A stretch of DNA of 64,000 nucleotides from Candidatus Gastranaerophilales bacterium (GCA_944325945.1 CALVBW010000025.1:46192-110191); one strand, 5' to 3'; counted from the stretch's first letter, positions 44,693 to 54,577 are shown. The notes: generated from the sequence alone by a model not told the origin. Numbers and translations are program-made.

Positions 44693-45970
44693 ATGGAATT
44701 GAAATCAATTATAATGGCAGCAGGCAAAGGTACAAGAATGAAATCCGACACGCCGAAAGTTTTGCATAAAATAATGGACAAACCTCTTTTGGGGTATATT
44801 TTGGACAACGTAAAAAATCTTGCGGATGAATCGTTTGTAATTGTCGGTCACAAAGCCGAAGACGTCGAAAAATTTGTTAAAGAAAATTATGAATGCGCAA
44901 AAACAGTTTTACAAAGCCCTCAATTAGGCACGGGGCATGCGGTTTCCATGGTTTGTCCTTATCTTGAGAATTACAAAGGACTTGTGATAATTTTGAACGG
45001 CGATATCCCCTTGATAAGAGAATCAACCATCAAAAAATTCATTGACTACCACAACAGCACAAATTCAGACCTGACAATTATGAGTGCAATTTTTGAGGAT
45101 CCCGAAAAACTCGGCAGAATAATCCGAGAAAAAGACAACACCCTTAAAGGTATTGTGGAAGCAAAAGACGCCACACCCGAACAATTGGAAATAAAAGAAA
45201 TTAACGCAGGGATTTATTGCATGAACTGGGATAAACTGAAAAAAGCTTTCGGGGAACTGAAAAACAACAACGCACAGGGTGAATATTACCTGACAGATAT
45301 AATTTCATGGGGCAAAAATAACGGACTGAGAGTCAATGCTTACGTTTTGGAAAATAACGAAGAAATTTTCGGGATAAATTCACGCCTTCACCTTGCTGAA
45401 GCAACAAAATTAATGAACGACAGAAAATTACATGAACTTATGGAAAACGGGGTTACGATAGTAGACCCGTCATGTACGTGGATTTCCGACGACACGGAAA
45501 TCGGTCGGGATACCATAATCTACCCTTCTACCTACCTTGAAGGCAAAAATAAAATCGGCAAAAATTGTAAAATCGGACCGTTTGCGCACTTTAGAGGCGG
45601 AGTTGAAGTGGAAGACAACGTAAAAATCGGCAATTTTGTAGAGGTCAAAAAATCCAAAATCGGTTCAAACACAAACGCAGGACACCTTTCATATATCGGC
45701 GACAGCGAACTCGGAAGCCATGTCAATATCGGCGCTGGCACAATTACAGCAAACTTTAACCCGATTACAAACGTAAAAAGCAAAACAATAATGAAAGACA
45801 ACGTAAAAATCGGCTCAAATTCCGTGCTTGTGGCGCCCGTTACAATAGATGAAGGTGCAAATATTGCCGCAGGGACAGTTATAACCAAGGACGTCCAATC
45901 CTGGGCGCTTGCAATAACCCGTGCACCGCTGAGGATTATTGAAAACTGGGTAAAAAAAGTTTCTAAATAA
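44693..45970 (+). CDS. glmU: Bifunctional UDP-GlcNAc pyrophosphorylase / glucosamine-1-P acetyltransferase
   Basis: Makes UDP-GlcNAc for peptidoglycan and LPS. The N-terminal uridyltransferase shows IMAAGKGTRMKSDTPKVLHK, QLGTGHAV and LNGDIPLI. The C-terminal left-handed beta-helix shows hexapeptide repeats with GHLSYIGDSELGSHVNIGAG (acetyl-CoA site). The 425 residues are slightly shorter than usual (about 450) at the C-terminus. The ATG at 44693 has AAAGGAG in front, preferred over an in-frame start 30 bp upstream. A terminator follows directly. Confidence 0.96.
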   Translation: MELKSIIMAAGKGTRMKSDTPKVLHKIMDKPLLGYILDNVKNLADESFVIVGHKAEDVEKFVKENYECAKTVLQSPQLGTGHAVSMVCPYLENYKGLVIILNGDIPLIRESTIKKFIDYHNSTNSDLTIMSAIFEDPEKLGRIIREKDNTLKGIVEAKDATPEQLEIKEINAGIYCMNWDKLKKAFGELKNNNAQGEYYLTDIISWGKNNGLRVNAYVLENNEEIFGINSRLHLAEATKLMNDRKLHELMENGVTIVDPSCTWISDDTEIGRDTIIYPSTYLEGKNKIGKNCKIGPFAHFRGGVEVEDNVKIGNFVEVKKSKIGSNTNAGHLSYIGDSELGSHVNIGAGTITANFNPITNVKSKTIMKDNVKIGSNSVLVAPVTIDEGANIAAGTVITKDVQSWALAITRAPLRIIENWVKKVSK

Positions 45971-45994
45971 AAAGCTCCGTTTAGGAGCTTTTTA
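45969..45994. terminator. Bidirectional terminator between glmU and the prepilin-S74 gene
   Basis: AAAAGCTCC and GGAGCTTTT pair around a GTTTA loop, flanked by A and T runs. Confidence 0.9.
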
Positions 45995-45995
45995 T

Positions 45996-47534
45996 TTAAT
46001 CGTCATCATCGTCATCATCTTCTAATTCTTCAAGACGGTCGTTCATCTTTTTAATCTGCTCTTTGAGAAGTTTATTTTCTTCTTCAAGAATTTTTACGCG
46101 ATTGTCAATACCGGTAATTTTTTCATAAACGACTTTTAATTCGTTAATAATGCCCTGAACAAAACTATCGAGCTGTTTTATTGAATTAACCATCGCATAG
46201 AAAATATCATCTTTTCTAATCGTTAAATAACCGCTCATATCTTCCTTTACGGCGTTAGGAAACACTTTTTGCAAATCCTGAGCAACAACGCCGACCTGAG
46301 GGGTTTTATCTTTATCATTTTTGAAAGTAAAGTCATAGACCTTGAGTTCACGTATTTTTTCAAGCCCTGATTTATTTTCACTTTTTATATTTTTCAAACG
46401 TTTATCTGAATATTGACCATACCCCGGTATAGAGCCATCTAAACTGGATTGTTTTACTGCCTGATTACCCCATCTAAGCCGGTGTTGCTCACCGTTCAAC
46501 TTCATTGCCACACGCCCATTTTCACCTGAGCTGCCTATATACATAGTGTTATTTGCCTGCACTGTACCTGCAACTACTAAATTGCCCGGTATATATACAG
46601 TACTATCCGATGTTCCTAAATAAACAACTTCAGAATTGTCCGAAGCAGCAGTTACGCCGCTTGGTCCTGAACCGGCACCTATACATGTCTTATTTGAACC
46701 GGTTATCTGAGAACAGGCTGTATAACCCAACGCAGTGTTTTTTCTTCCTGTTATATTATTAGTCAATGCATGCACGCCTATAGCCGTATTTTGACCTGAA
46801 GTAGTAAAAGCATCACCAGCATAGTCGCCCAAAGCTGTATTTTCTCCGCCGGTTGTCAATGACGATAAAGCCATATGTCCAACCGCCGTATTGGAACTGC
46901 TCGTCGCATTTTTCAATGCCTGATACCCCAAAATAGTATTTTCACTATTTGTAGTACTGCTATAGCCTGCCTGGTAGCCGACTGCAGTATTTCCTCTTGC
47001 CGTTGAGTTATATAACGCGCCATATCCTATTGCGGTATTGTAGGAGCCAGTTTTATTTGAATATAATGCATTTGAACCCAATGCAGTATTAGCATCACCT
47101 CCTGTATTATTGGATAATGCGTTGTAACCTATAGCCGTATTATTGCTAAAAGATGTCGATATTGTGTCAGCATCACCGCCTAAAATTAAATTCGATCCGT
47201 TCATATATAATTGACCGACTCTTGTTCCTGATGATAAAAATGAAATATGCGCCTGACTGTTGTTTAATGTATTGATCAGCAGTTTTGAACTTATATCATC
47301 TGATGATTTACTATTCTTCCCCAGTAATGCAGTCTGCTGTGCTGCCAAGCCAAAATAAGCATCACTGTTATTTGCTGCATATCGCCACGGGCTTGTCAAA
47401 TCTACAGTCTTTCTTTTTGTCATCATAGGCGCAAATGCTGCCAGCACTATTGTCAATATCAACATGACAACCATCATTTCCGCCAGTGTGAAACCTGCTG
47501 ATATTTTATTTCTATTCATACTTTCATCCCCCAT
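45996..47534 (-). CDS. Prepilin-like surface protein with YadA-type head repeats and S74 self-cleaving chaperone
   Basis: Intact paralogue of the gene at 26152, 512 residues. Leader MGDESMNRNKISAG ends in Gly before FTLAEMMVVM (prepilin cleavage). Then a conserved linker (MTKRKTVDLTSPWRYAANNS), about ten YadA-like head repeats (NTAIGYNALSNNTGGDANTA and variants), a neck, and the Peptidase_S74 domain from YSDKRLKNI (predicted autocleavage before Ser) with VGVVAQDLQKVFPNAV. A coiled coil and a run of seven Asp end the protein. Both AAGGAA before 47534 and GGGGGA before an ATG at 47519 could serve. Likely a self-trimerising surface fibre using a prepilin-type anchor. Confidence 0.88.
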   Translation of the reverse strand: MGDESMNRNKISAGFTLAEMMVVMLILTIVLAAFAPMMTKRKTVDLTSPWRYAANNSDAYFGLAAQQTALLGKNSKSSDDISSKLLINTLNNSQAHISFLSSGTRVGQLYMNGSNLILGGDADTISTSFSNNTAIGYNALSNNTGGDANTALGSNALYSNKTGSYNTAIGYGALYNSTARGNTAVGYQAGYSSTTNSENTILGYQALKNATSSSNTAVGHMALSSLTTGGENTALGDYAGDAFTTSGQNTAIGVHALTNNITGRKNTALGYTACSQITGSNKTCIGAGSGPSGVTAASDNSEVVYLGTSDSTVYIPGNLVVAGTVQANNTMYIGSSGENGRVAMKLNGEQHRLRWGNQAVKQSSLDGSIPGYGQYSDKRLKNIKSENKSGLEKIRELKVYDFTFKNDKDKTPQVGVVAQDLQKVFPNAVKEDMSGYLTIRKDDIFYAMVNSIKQLDSFVQGIINELKVVYEKITGIDNRVKILEEENKLLKEQIKKMNDRLEELEDDDDDDD

Positions 47535-47593
47535 AAATATTCCTTATATATATAATAACCTATATTTTAGGCGTTTGCAATATGTAAATTTAC

Positions 47594-47622
47594 TTTACTT
47601 AATTTTATACTGACTATATAAT
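47594..47622 (+). promoter_or_regulatory. Promoter giving a leaderless DHA2 transporter mRNA
   Basis: TTTACT (47594-47599), 17-bp spacer, TATAAT (47617-47622), then seven bases to the ATG. No Shine-Dalgarno is visible. Confidence 0.55.
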
Positions 47623-47629
47623 TAATAAT

Positions 47630-49033
47630 ATGTCTACAACCCGGGAAATTAAATGGACAATGTTTATAATCACGGCAATCGGTAACTTTATCGGCATGCT
47701 TGATTCAACGACCGTAAACCTTGCACTTTACCCTATGGCAAAAGATTTGGGTGTAACTTTATCACAAATTCAATGGGTAGTCGTGGGTTACATGCTGACT
47801 TTAACAATTTTCCTGCCGTTTTTCGGAAAATTAGGGGATATTTTTCCGAAAAATAAGCTTTATTCAATAGGTTTCACCATTTTTGCACTCGGTGCTTTTT
47901 TCAGCTATATTTCGCCAAACTTTATACTACTTGTTTTGTCAAGATGTTTTGAAGCTATGGGCGCCTCAATTATGGTATCAAATGCACAGGCAATAATTGC
48001 AACAATATTCAAAAATGCGAGAAGAGGCAAAGCTCTCGGACTTAACGGCTGTTTGGTAGCCATAGGAGGCATGCTCGGACCTGCAATAGGCGGTTTGCTA
48101 ATAAATAACTTCGGCTGGCACTCTGTTTTTCTTCCTTGTATACCTGTTGCTGTTTTCGGAGCATATTTTGCCTGGAAAATTCTGCCAACACATGTTACAA
48201 AAGTTAAAACCTTCAAATTTGACTACAAAGGATTTATTTATTTTACAATAAGCCTGCTTGCCCTTCTTCTTGCAATATCAGAGGGTTATCAATGGGGCTG
48301 GACATCTCTGAAAATCGTAACTCTCGGTATAATTACTCTTATTTTCGGAAGTCTTTTCTATATTAGAGACCATAGAATTCATTACCCGCTGATAAATTTT
48401 TCAATGTTTCACATAAAACCGTTTACCTTCGGGAATTTAGCCGTAATGTTTTCTTATATGGCAATGTTTACAAACAGCATACTTTTGCCGTTTTATTTAA
48501 TGGAAATTCTAAAGTTGGACGCTTTTACCTCAGGACTTTTAATTCTCCCGTATTCGGTCACATTATCGGTAACCGCCCCGATAAGCGGAAGCTGTGCGGG
48601 GAAATACGGCTCCAGATACCTGACTATGGCAGGTCCAATTGTGTACATAATTGCACTGATTATCTTTACCACATTTGATAAATCAACTCAAATGTGGCAG
48701 ATAGTTTTTGCATCCGGAGTAATGGGAATAGGCAACGGGCTTTTCCAATCACCCTCCAATAACGCGATTATGACAAGCGTTCACAAAAAAGATCTGGGAA
48801 TTGCCAGCGGAATTCTGGCATTATCAAGAAATTTAGGGAATATTCTTGGTGTATCAGTAACGATTACACTGTTTGAAGAATTCAGAGAACTTTTACTTTC
48901 GCATTCACAAGCCTATGAGACGGCATTTTTGAATTCTTACCACATAACAATGGGGTTCGGAATACTTTTCGGGCTTTTATGCCTTACTTTTGCATATATT
49001 GCTTATAAACCTTCAACCAAACAAAATAATTAA
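47630..49033 (+). CDS. MFS drug efflux transporter, DHA2 (EmrB/QacA-like), 14 TM
   Basis: Inner-membrane proton-driven exporter of 467 residues with about 14 helices. Near the N-terminus IGNFIGMLDSTTVNLALYPM carries the LDxTxVNLALP-like DHA2 motif, and FFGKLGDIFPKNKLY is the motif A loop after helix 2. GPAIGGLLINNFGWHSVF is the motif C region. Probably exports toxic compounds or bile-type stress agents; substrate unknown. The start codon lies seven bases after a TATAAT box. Confidence 0.92.
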   Translation: MSTTREIKWTMFIITAIGNFIGMLDSTTVNLALYPMAKDLGVTLSQIQWVVVGYMLTLTIFLPFFGKLGDIFPKNKLYSIGFTIFALGAFFSYISPNFILLVLSRCFEAMGASIMVSNAQAIIATIFKNARRGKALGLNGCLVAIGGMLGPAIGGLLINNFGWHSVFLPCIPVAVFGAYFAWKILPTHVTKVKTFKFDYKGFIYFTISLLALLLAISEGYQWGWTSLKIVTLGIITLIFGSLFYIRDHRIHYPLINFSMFHIKPFTFGNLAVMFSYMAMFTNSILLPFYLMEILKLDAFTSGLLILPYSVTLSVTAPISGSCAGKYGSRYLTMAGPIVYIIALIIFTTFDKSTQMWQIVFASGVMGIGNGLFQSPSNNAIMTSVHKKDLGIASGILALSRNLGNILGVSVTITLFEEFRELLLSHSQAYETAFLNSYHITMGFGILFGLLCLTFAYIAYKPSTKQNN

Positions 49034-49067
49034 TATTGCAAAATTTTTATTACCGTTTTAAAATATA

Positions 49068-49084
49068 AGTGTACAATATACACT
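49068..49084. promoter_or_regulatory. Inverted repeat overlapping a -10 box before typA
   Basis: AGTGTA and TACACT arms flank CAATA; TACAAT (49072-49077) inside is a plausible -10 box. It lies 15 bp before the typA ATG and could be an operator, or chance in AT-rich DNA. Confidence 0.3.
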
Positions 49085-49098
49085 CTAGGGATAAAATT

Positions 49099-50895
49099 AT
49101 GACATCGAATGAAAACATACGAAATATAGCAATTATAGCACACGTAGACCACGGCAAAACAACGCTTGTAGATTGTCTTTTGAAGCAGGCGGGAGTATTC
49201 CGCGAAAACCAGCACGTTGAAGAACGCGTGCTTGACAGCAACGATTTGGAACGCGAAAGAGGGATTACAATTCTTTCAAAAAATATTTCAATCAACTACA
49301 AGGGCTGTAAAATTAACGTTGTTGACACCCCCGGACACGCGGATTTCGGTGGCGAAGTCGAACGTGTACTGGGAATGGTTGACGGTGCATTGTTAATCGT
49401 TGATGCTGCAGAAGGTCCTATGCCGCAAACACGTTTTGTACTTTCAAAAGCGCTTGAATTAGGTCTAAAAATTATCGTTGTCATAAACAAAATCGACAAG
49501 CCTGCGGCTGAACCTTTGACCGCTCTGGATAAAGTTTTTGATCTGTTTACGGAATTGACTGACCGCGAAGACTTAATTGATTTTCCGTTCATTTTTTCAA
49601 GCAGTTTAAACGGCTTTGCGATTAAAGATTTAGACGATGAAAGAAAAGATATGGTGCCGCTGTTGGATTGTATTTTGGAAAACATCAAACCTCCTGTGGG
49701 TGACGAAAATCTGCCCTTACAATTCAGAGCAGCGTCATTGGATTACAACGAATACGTCGGAAGAATTGTCATAGGGCGTATTGCAAACGGCAAAATTAAG
49801 TCACAGGAACAGGTTTGCGTAGTTCATGCGGACGGAAGTCAGGAACGCGGCAAAATCACTAAACTTTTCGGCTTCAAAGACCTCGGCAGAGTAGAAATTG
49901 AAGAAGCCTCAGCTGGTGACATCGTAGGTGTCGCAGGATTTTCAGATATACAGATAGGCGAAAGTATCTGTGATGTCAATAATCCGCAGCCGCTTCCGTT
50001 AATCCATGTTGATGAACCGACCCTGCAGATGAATTTTTCGGTAAATGACAGCCCGTTTGCAGGCACTGAAGGCAAATTTGTAACTTCAAGACAATTAAGA
50101 AAACGACTTTATAATGAATTAGAAAAAAATGTAAGTTTAAGGGTGGAAGATACGGATTCAACCGATGTTTTCAGAGTTTCCGGCAGAGGTGAACTGCATT
50201 TGGGAATTTTGATTGAAACAATGCGCCGTGAAGGTTATGAATTTGCGGTATCAAAACCCGAAGTTATCTATAAAGAAATTGACGGACAAAAATGTGAACC
50301 GTATGAAAACCTTGTAGTTGATGTTCCTGAAAGCTATGCCGGAAGCTGTATTGAACGCCTTTCCGGCCGCAAAGGCGAAATGAAGGAAATGAACAATGCA
50401 AAAGGCCGAACTACAATGATTTTCCACATTCCTGCAAGAGGATTAATAGGGTTCAGAAGTGAGTTTATCCGTATGACACGCGGCGAAGGCATTATGTATC
50501 ATACATTTTTGGATTACAGACCATACGCCGGTGATATTCCGCGTCAGAGAAACGGTTCAATTATCGCACACGAACAGGGTGAGGCAATCCCTTACGCTCT
50601 TGCGCAGTATGAGGACAGAGGAGTATTTTTCATAACCCCGAAAACCAAAGTCTATAGAGGAATGATTATCGGTGAATGCAACAAGCCTCAGGATATTGTC
50701 GTAAATATCTGCAAAACCAAAAAATTAACTAACATGCGCAGCGCAACCGCAGATGTTATGGTTACACTTCAAGCTCACAAACAAATGGCACTTGAAGAAT
50801 GTCTTGAATATATTTCAGACGATGAGCTTGTTGAAATCACACCGGAAAATATACGTATAAGAAAAGCTGATTTGAACAGAAAAATTTATAATTAG
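49099..50895 (+). CDS. typA: Ribosome-associated translational GTPase TypA/BipA
   Basis: EF-G-like GTPase that assists ribosome assembly under stress. The 598 residues match the family. G1 AHVDHGKTT, switch [18 protein letters not shown] and NKIDKPAA (G4) are clear. The elongation-factor domains III and V and the BipA-specific C-terminal domain ([24 protein letters not shown] segment) follow. The ATG at 49099 has AGGGAT upstream; an in-frame GTG 30 bp earlier would start inside the probable promoter. Confidence 0.97.
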   Translation: MTSNENIRNIAIIAHVDHGKTTLVDCLLKQAGVFRENQHVEERVLDSNDLERERGITILSKNISINYKGCKINVVDTPGHADFGGEVERVLGMVDGALLIVDAAEGPMPQTRFVLSKALELGLKIIVVINKIDKPAAEPLTALDKVFDLFTELTDREDLIDFPFIFSSSLNGFAIKDLDDERKDMVPLLDCILENIKPPVGDENLPLQFRAASLDYNEYVGRIVIGRIANGKIKSQEQVCVVHADGSQERGKITKLFGFKDLGRVEIEEASAGDIVGVAGFSDIQIGESICDVNNPQPLPLIHVDEPTLQMNFSVNDSPFAGTEGKFVTSRQLRKRLYNELEKNVSLRVEDTDSTDVFRVSGRGELHLGILIETMRREGYEFAVSKPEVIYKEIDGQKCEPYENLVVDVPESYAGSCIERLSGRKGEMKEMNNAKGRTTMIFHIPARGLIGFRSEFIRMTRGEGIMYHTFLDYRPYAGDIPRQRNGSIIAHEQGEAIPYALAQYEDRGVFFITPKTKVYRGMIIGECNKPQDIVVNICKTKKLTNMRSATADVMVTLQAHKQMALEECLEYISDDELVEITPENIRIRKADLNRKIYN

Positions 50896-50971
50896 ATTTT
50901 GATAAACTTTGCACTTTTACGTAAAAAATAACAATTTATCCGTTATCAATAGAAGAAAAATTTGTTTGTAA

Positions 50972-50977
50972 TATAAT
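50972..50977 (+). promoter_or_regulatory. -10 box six bases before the mgtE ATG
   Basis: TATAAT, six bases, ATG at 50984; no Shine-Dalgarno and no clear -35 box. Confidence 0.5.
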
Positions 50978-50983
50978 ATTCTT

Positions 50984-52351
50984 ATGATAAACATTCCAAA
51001 CATAATAGAACGCCTCCGCGAAATCATGGAAGATGAAACAGATGATAAGCTGAGAACGGAACTTGACAGCTATCACAGCGCTGATTTGGCGGACATATTT
51101 CAAGAAATGAGACCTGAAGAACGACTTCAGTGCTTTAAGCTGCTTGATCTGGAAAAGCAGGCGGATTTGATGGAATATTTAACACCGCAGCTACAGGTGG
51201 AATTACTCGGCGATATTGATGAAGAACTCGCTTCCAAAATCATTACCAAACTTCCGCACGATGCTGCGGCTGACGTTTTAGGCGATATGGAAGACGACGA
51301 AAGCGAAACATATCTGGATAAGCTTCCGCACAAATTTTCAGCCGAGGTCAGAGAACTTTTGACATATAACGAAGACACCGCAGGCGGTATCATGAACCCG
51401 TCGGTTTTAACCGTCAATTGCGGAATGACTGTTCTTGATGTCTTAAACCACATAAGAATTAAAGCTGAACAGGACAATATGGAACTTTATTATGTCTATG
51501 TTGTTGATAAACAAAATCACCTCCTCGGCGTTGTGTCTTTAAGAAGCCTTTTGACTTCTCCCATAAACAAAAAGATTGAAGACATAATGATTTCCGACAT
51601 TGTAAAACTTCACGTTGACGATTATCAGGACTACATCGCGGACGTGTTTATGAAATATCAATACAATGCCCTGCCGGTTGTTGATTTATACAACAGGCTC
51701 AAAGGAATGATCACATGGGACGACGTTCAGGATATCGTAGAAGAAGAAACAACCGAAACCATCTACCAGTCATCCGGTATTTCAACAGAGCTGGTTGATG
51801 AAGATGAAATTCTTTCCGGTAATATATTTAATGCTATCAGAGCAAGAACACCGTGGCTTTTTATAACGCTTATCGGTGAATTTATAGCTGTAAATGTTGC
51901 ACATCACTTTGATGCGACATTATCCGCTTTACCGATAATTGCGATATTTATGCCGCTTTTGGCAGGTTTAGGCGGGAATATCGGCACTCAAAGCATTACT
52001 CTTATGGTACGCGGACTTTCTACCGGACAGGTCACTTTAAGTTCCGCTATGTACCATATTATGCGTGAAATGCTTATAGGTCTGTGTATCGGAATATTTT
52101 TCGGAACAATGACGACCCTTGTCACCTGGGGCTGGCAGCATAATGTCGAATTAGGAATTGTCGTTGGTATTGCTATGGCCATAAATATGACTATGGCAAC
52201 CATTATCGGAACGTTTACTCCGTTTGCGCTTAAAACCGTAAATGTTGATCCTGCTGTTGCGTCAGGTCCCGTCATAGCAACAACTATTGACGTTGTCGGA
52301 CTGGCTGTATATTTCACGCTCGTTTCAACTTTTTTATTACACGTTATTTAA
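50984..52351 (+). CDS. mgtE: Magnesium transporter MgtE
   Basis: Mg2+-gated Mg2+ channel of the inner membrane. The 455 residues hold the MgtE N domain (about 1-130, LPHDAAADVLGDM), two CBS domains (about 135-255, VVSLRSLL and ALPVVDLYNRLKGMITWDDV) and five membrane helices (about 285-455). GGNIGTQS and NMTMATIIGTFTPF in the pore region are characteristic. An M-box riboswitch was looked for upstream and not seen. The LCP gene follows 14 bp downstream. Confidence 0.96.
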   Translation: MINIPNIIERLREIMEDETDDKLRTELDSYHSADLADIFQEMRPEERLQCFKLLDLEKQADLMEYLTPQLQVELLGDIDEELASKIITKLPHDAAADVLGDMEDDESETYLDKLPHKFSAEVRELLTYNEDTAGGIMNPSVLTVNCGMTVLDVLNHIRIKAEQDNMELYYVYVVDKQNHLLGVVSLRSLLTSPINKKIEDIMISDIVKLHVDDYQDYIADVFMKYQYNALPVVDLYNRLKGMITWDDVQDIVEEETTETIYQSSGISTELVDEDEILSGNIFNAIRARTPWLFITLIGEFIAVNVAHHFDATLSALPIIAIFMPLLAGLGGNIGTQSITLMVRGLSTGQVTLSSAMYHIMREMLIGLCIGIFFGTMTTLVTWGWQHNVELGIVVGIAMAINMTMATIIGTFTPFALKTVNVDPAVASGPVIATTIDVVGLAVYFTLVSTFLLHVI

Positions 52352-52365
52352 ACAGGTAAGGAAAT

Positions 52366-53694
52366 ATGACCAATAATAATTTGCAAGAAGAGAAAAACCC
52401 TATCAATACATATTTAAAGCAAGCTGAAGAAGAAAAAAAAGAACAATCCTCATTTCTAAAAATTCTGGCAGTGATGCTTATAATTTTTGCAGGCGTAATT
52501 TTTGCGATATTTTTATTCGCAGATAATAAACAATTTTTGGAAGATGAATTCGGTCAGGATTCGTTTATAACAAAATTATTTGTAAAACTTACAAAAAGCA
52601 ATAATAATAAAGAAAAAGCCGAATTTGCTCTTCCGTTTGGACCCAGAAAACAAAATATTTTGCTTTTGGGAGTAGATTCCAACGGTGAAGGGGCAGATCT
52701 CTGGGAAGGCACAAGAACTGATACCATTGTTCTTTTGAATATTGATCCCAGAAGCAAATCTCTCAATGCCATTTCAATTCCCCGCGACAGTAAAGTTTAT
52801 CTTCCAAAAGATGCCGGCATCCAAAAAATTAACGCCGCTCATGCAATCGGCGGAATTAATATGACAATAAAAACGATAGAAGATACACTCGGTGTCAGAG
52901 TTGACAGATATATTATGGTACACGACGAAGCGGTACGCAAAATTGTTGAAGCACTTGGCGGTGTAGATATTTACGTTGAAAAGAATATGCACTATAACGA
53001 TTATGCAGGACATCTTCATATTAATCTTACAAAAGGAGACCACCACCTGGATGCAGATGAAGCTATAGGGTATTTAAGATTCCGCCACGACGCAATGGGT
53101 GATATCGGAAGAACTCAAAGACAACAATGGTTTTTAAGAGGTTTATTAAAACAAATTCAAAAACCTGAAACTATTGCTAAAATCCCTGAAATTCTTTCTA
53201 TAGCTAAAAAATACGTTAAAACAGATATGTCTTTATATGAAATGTCCCAGTATGCGGCACTTGCCAAGCATTTTGACATAGATAATGTTGAAATCGCGAC
53301 CCTGCCTGGTGCTCCAAATAAACGCGGATACACAAGTTACTGGATTTTAGATCCGGAAAAAACACAGGAAGTTGTCAACAGACTCATCTACAGAGAAAAA
53401 ATAAAAAGCGACAAAACAGAATTTGCAGCAAGTGTAATGTATTCTCGCGATAACGAAGCTACGGCTCATAAACTTATTGAAGAGCTTGAAAACAGCAATA
53501 TTAAAATAAAATGCACAGGTTCATCAAATTCAACCCACGCTCAATTTATTGCACACACAAAAGATGTTACCCCTGAATACTACAACTGGCTCAAGAAAAA
53601 AGTTCCGGACATAAAATCACGCCAATTTGTATATGATCCGATAAATTATTATTGCGCAGATACGGATTTTACCATAATTGTTGCAGGGCAATAA
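52366..53694 (+). CDS. LytR-CpsA-Psr (LCP) family cell-wall glycopolymer transferase
   Basis: 442 residues: cytoplasmic N-terminus, one membrane helix (about residues 27-50, FLKILAVMLIIFAGVIFAIF), then the LCP catalytic domain outside the membrane. TRTDTIVLLNIDP, the ISIPRDSKVYLP motif, KINAAHAIGG and LRFRHDAMGDIGRTQRQQ carry the Arg and Asp residues that bind the pyrophosphate lipid substrate. Residues about 345-440 resemble the LytR_C domain. These enzymes attach polymers to peptidoglycan, which may relate to the SLH anchor used by the protein at 8968. It may be co-transcribed with mgtE. Confidence 0.93.
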   Translation: MTNNNLQEEKNPINTYLKQAEEEKKEQSSFLKILAVMLIIFAGVIFAIFLFADNKQFLEDEFGQDSFITKLFVKLTKSNNNKEKAEFALPFGPRKQNILLLGVDSNGEGADLWEGTRTDTIVLLNIDPRSKSLNAISIPRDSKVYLPKDAGIQKINAAHAIGGINMTIKTIEDTLGVRVDRYIMVHDEAVRKIVEALGGVDIYVEKNMHYNDYAGHLHINLTKGDHHLDADEAIGYLRFRHDAMGDIGRTQRQQWFLRGLLKQIQKPETIAKIPEILSIAKKYVKTDMSLYEMSQYAALAKHFDIDNVEIATLPGAPNKRGYTSYWILDPEKTQEVVNRLIYREKIKSDKTEFAASVMYSRDNEATAHKLIEELENSNIKIKCTGSSNSTHAQFIAHTKDVTPEYYNWLKKKVPDIKSRQFVYDPINYYCADTDFTIIVAGQ

Positions 53695-53756
53695 ATCAAT
53701 AGACAAAATCCAAAAAATATGCTAATATAAAAATGTTACAGTTGGAGGATAAGATT

Positions 53757-54419
53757 ATGAACACTACAATACCTGCATCAAATATTGATATGAATTCACT
53801 TGTACAGCAAGCAGTTCAGGCTCAGGCACAACAGCAATTACACGATACAATTGTTGCTATCGTAGTTGTTATAGGTGTAATTTTAGTACTTTTATATATA
53901 GCATATGTAAGACTCATCGCAAAGAAAAATAAAGTGCGCGAAGCCCTTGCCAGTATTGATGTACAATTAAAGAAAAGATATGATTTAATACCCAATATAC
54001 TTTTTATGGCAAATAAATTCATGGAGCACGAAAGAAGCCTCCTTGATGATATTACAAAACTTCGTACGGAAGCCGTCAAAATGACCTCTAATTTTGATAA
54101 CGTAAAAGATAAAATTGCATTGGATGCAGAAATCAAAAATAAAATGGGACAATTAATGGTTTCCGTTGAAAATTATCCTCAATTAAAATCCGATCAAACA
54201 ATGATACAGGCAATGTCAACTTATAACGAAGTTGAAGAACATATTGCAGCCGCAAGAAGATTTTATAACAGTGCTGTGCTTGAACTAAACAATGCAGTGG
54301 AAACCGTACCTACCAAATGGTTTGCAGAATCGCTGGGTATAAAATCAGAACTGCCGTACTTTGAAATAACAGATGAAAAAGAACGCAAAAGCATAGATGC
54401 AAAAGCATTCTTTTCATAA
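53757..54419 (+). CDS. LemA family protein
   Basis: 220 residues with one N-terminal membrane helix (about 30-52, [18 protein letters not shown]) and the LemA domain. [36 protein letters not shown] and [19 protein letters not shown] are the conserved helices; the C-terminus ends near YFEI. The function of LemA is unclear; it may act with membrane proteases or stress systems. The ATG at 53757 follows GGAGGAT; an earlier in-frame ATG overlaps that site. Two tRNA genes follow. Confidence 0.92.
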   Translation: MNTTIPASNIDMNSLVQQAVQAQAQQQLHDTIVAIVVVIGVILVLLYIAYVRLIAKKNKVREALASIDVQLKKRYDLIPNILFMANKFMEHERSLLDDITKLRTEAVKMTSNFDNVKDKIALDAEIKNKMGQLMVSVENYPQLKSDQTMIQAMSTYNEVEEHIAAARRFYNSAVLELNNAVETVPTKWFAESLGIKSELPYFEITDEKERKSIDAKAFFS

Positions 54420-54428
54420 AAATAACAC

Positions 54429-54502
54429 GTGCCTGTAGCTCAGTTGAATAGAGCGTCGGTCTCCGAAGCCGAAGGTCACGGGTTTGACTCCCGTCAGGCA
54501 TA
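54429..54502 (+). tRNA. tRNA-Arg(CCG) with A19-U56 pair
   Basis: All arms fold: acceptor GTGCCTG with CAGGCAT (one G-U), anticodon stem TCGGT/GCCGA with loop CTCCGAA giving anticodon CCG, T-stem ACGGG/CCCGT. CCA is not encoded; discriminator is A. The D-loop has A where G19 is expected, and the T-loop has T where C56 is expected, a compensating pair. Confidence 0.93.
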
Positions 54503-54503
54503 A

Positions 54504-54577
54504 GGGTTCGTAGCTCAGTAGGATAGAGCAACGGTTTCCTAAACCGGAGATCGCGGGTTCGACTCCCGCCGGGCCCT
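54504..54577 (+). tRNA. tRNA-Arg(CCT)
   Basis: Acceptor GGGTTCG with CGGGCCC (two G-U), anticodon stem ACGGT with ACCGG-side closing and loop TTCCTAA giving anticodon CCT, T-stem GCGGG/CCCGC with normal TTCGACT loop. CCA is not encoded. The discriminator base reads T, unusual for tRNA-Arg (normally A or G). It lies one base after the previous tRNA. Confidence 0.93.

Noticed and set aside
50896..50983. M-box or other Mg2+ riboswitch before mgtE
   Set aside because: The spacer is only 88 bp, lacks stable stems, and the -10 box lies six bases before the ATG, leaving no room for a leader.
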